From Betaproteobacteria bacterium (GTDB lineage: Bacteria > Pseudomonadota > Gammaproteobacteria > Burkholderiales > SG8-41), in assembly GCA_900299145.1 (NCBI GenBank), contig OMIN01000121.1, positions 36,564 through 100,563 of the forward strand: a DNA stretch of 64,000 nt. Reading direction: 5' to 3'. Of the stretch, positions 63,541 to 64,000 are shown in pieces. Numbering within the stretch: the first letter of the stretch is position 1; every line of letters starts with the position of its first letter. Made by a program: the position numbers and the translations under genes. Below the pieces are notes generated by a model, which was not told where the DNA came from, made no database searches, and saw only the letters and a program-made list of their open reading frames with translations.

Positions 63541-64000
63541 TCAAGGCCATTGCTTCATCCGCTGTGCCAGCGTGGCCGCAAAATTAGTGGTTACTTCGGT
63601 GGCCCAGTCCAGCGTGTGCCGCCGCTCGCTGATACGCCATTCGCCGGTTGCCTTGTCTACTTTTCGCAATCGATCCAGGTATCGCAGGCTGCGCATTGCC
63701 ACCCGCTCGCCCGGCAACACGAGAAACGCCATGGCGTAGGTCTCGGTCTCCGCAACGTCGCCTTCAATCCGCTGGATGTTCAGATTGCCCATGAAATGCG
63801 TGGACGCCAGCCGCTCGCCCGACGCGAGTTTCTGAAACGTATTCATTTTCGCCAGCATGGTCTCGAGACCCTGAGTCGGTTCGCGGCCGTCGTAATCGGC
63901 CTTGAGGTCCTCGGTGAAACAACTGCGCACCTGCTCCGGCAACGCGCGATCGAGCGCCTGAAAGTAGCGCGTGATGACTTCTTCGATGGCGGCTTTGTCG
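63541..64000 (-). CDS. NTF2-like/SnoaL-type protein, partial at the right edge
   Basis: About 153 residues are visible; the start lies beyond the window. The frame continues from the edge with AIEEVITRYFQALDRALPEQVRSCF and on through DLKADYDGREPTQGLETMLAKM, STHFMGNLNIQRIEGDVAETETYAMAFLVL and a final RISERRHTLDW. This is the nuclear-transport-factor-2-like fold of SnoaL_4 proteins and small ring-hydroxylating dioxygenase-beta relatives. Many are isomerases, dehydratases or of unknown function. Probably cotranscribed with the Bug gene downstream. Confidence 0.82.
   Translation of the reverse strand, partial: DKAAIEEVITRYFQALDRALPEQVRSCFTEDLKADYDGREPTQGLETMLAKMNTFQKLASGERLASTHFMGNLNIQRIEGDVAETETYAMAFLVLPGERVAMRSLRYLDRLRKVDKATGEWRISERRHTLDWATEVTTNFAATLAQRMKQWP

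Overview
The window looks like a chromosomal segment of a GC-rich betaproteobacterium, most probably Burkholderiales. The main reason is that at least 14 genes encode Bug-family (TctC-like) periplasmic solute-binding proteins, an expansion typical of Bordetella, Cupriavidus and relatives. Phasin, Mla/MCE, TRAP and Lut genes fit the same placement. No rRNA, tRNA, CRISPR array, complete insertion sequence or prophage was recognised. All calls come from reading the sequence and supplied translations; no database search was run.

Layout. 0-6 kb: small membrane protein, acyl-CoA-dehydrogenase-like flavoprotein, small secreted protein, then a Bug protein, an alpha/beta hydrolase with a predicted Cys nucleophile and a 2-hydroxyacid dehydrogenase. 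6-14.6 kb: AT-richer hypothetical gene, a trypsin/PDZ protein that has lost its protease residues, a metallophosphoesterase-Bug pair, an amidase with a small AtzG/GatC-like partner, a lipoprotein hydrolase, a Bug protein and an Ldh2-family oxidoreductase. 14.7-19.5 kb: SDR, two tandem Bug genes, semialdehyde dehydrogenase. 19.5-23.5 kb: a lipid-transport (MlaE-MlaF-MlaD-lipoprotein) operon ending in a HIT protein. 23.7-27.8 kb: phasin with clear promoter and terminator, a VapBC toxin-antitoxin pair with a perfect operator palindrome, decayed sequence including a fragment of a giant Ca-binding protein, CinA-like and CBS proteins. 27.9-36.8 kb: SbmA/BacA-like ABC exporter, 3-hydroxyisobutyrate-dehydrogenase-like enzyme, FIST sensor plus hybrid histidine kinase, 2-hydroxyacid dehydrogenase and a frameshifted MFS transporter. 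36.9-45.5 kb: a TRAP transporter, then lutB-mmsA-monooxygenase-lutC. 45.8-64 kb: eight Bug genes interleaved with single catabolic enzymes (serine hydrolase, GST, TauD/TfdA dioxygenase, Gfo/Idh/MocA oxidoreductase, VOC, MBL hydrolase, NTF2-like protein).

How it works together: mostly an uptake-and-catabolism region. Many binding proteins collect organic acids (no TctA/TctB membrane partners are present here) and small modules of dehydrogenases, hydrolases and aldehyde dehydrogenases process them.

The most unusual signal is a dispersed AT-rich repeat, consensus about AATAAAAACARATASTTAY, seen some 23 times in both orientations, roughly one per 3 kb. Many copies touch a stop codon. Two copies lie within secreted-protein genes, where they encode KYLFLL in the signal peptide, and one lies inside a transmembrane segment of the TRAP permease. 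A second repeat class consists of heptanucleotide arrays arranged as facing inverted arms at 36.8 and 42.5 kb.
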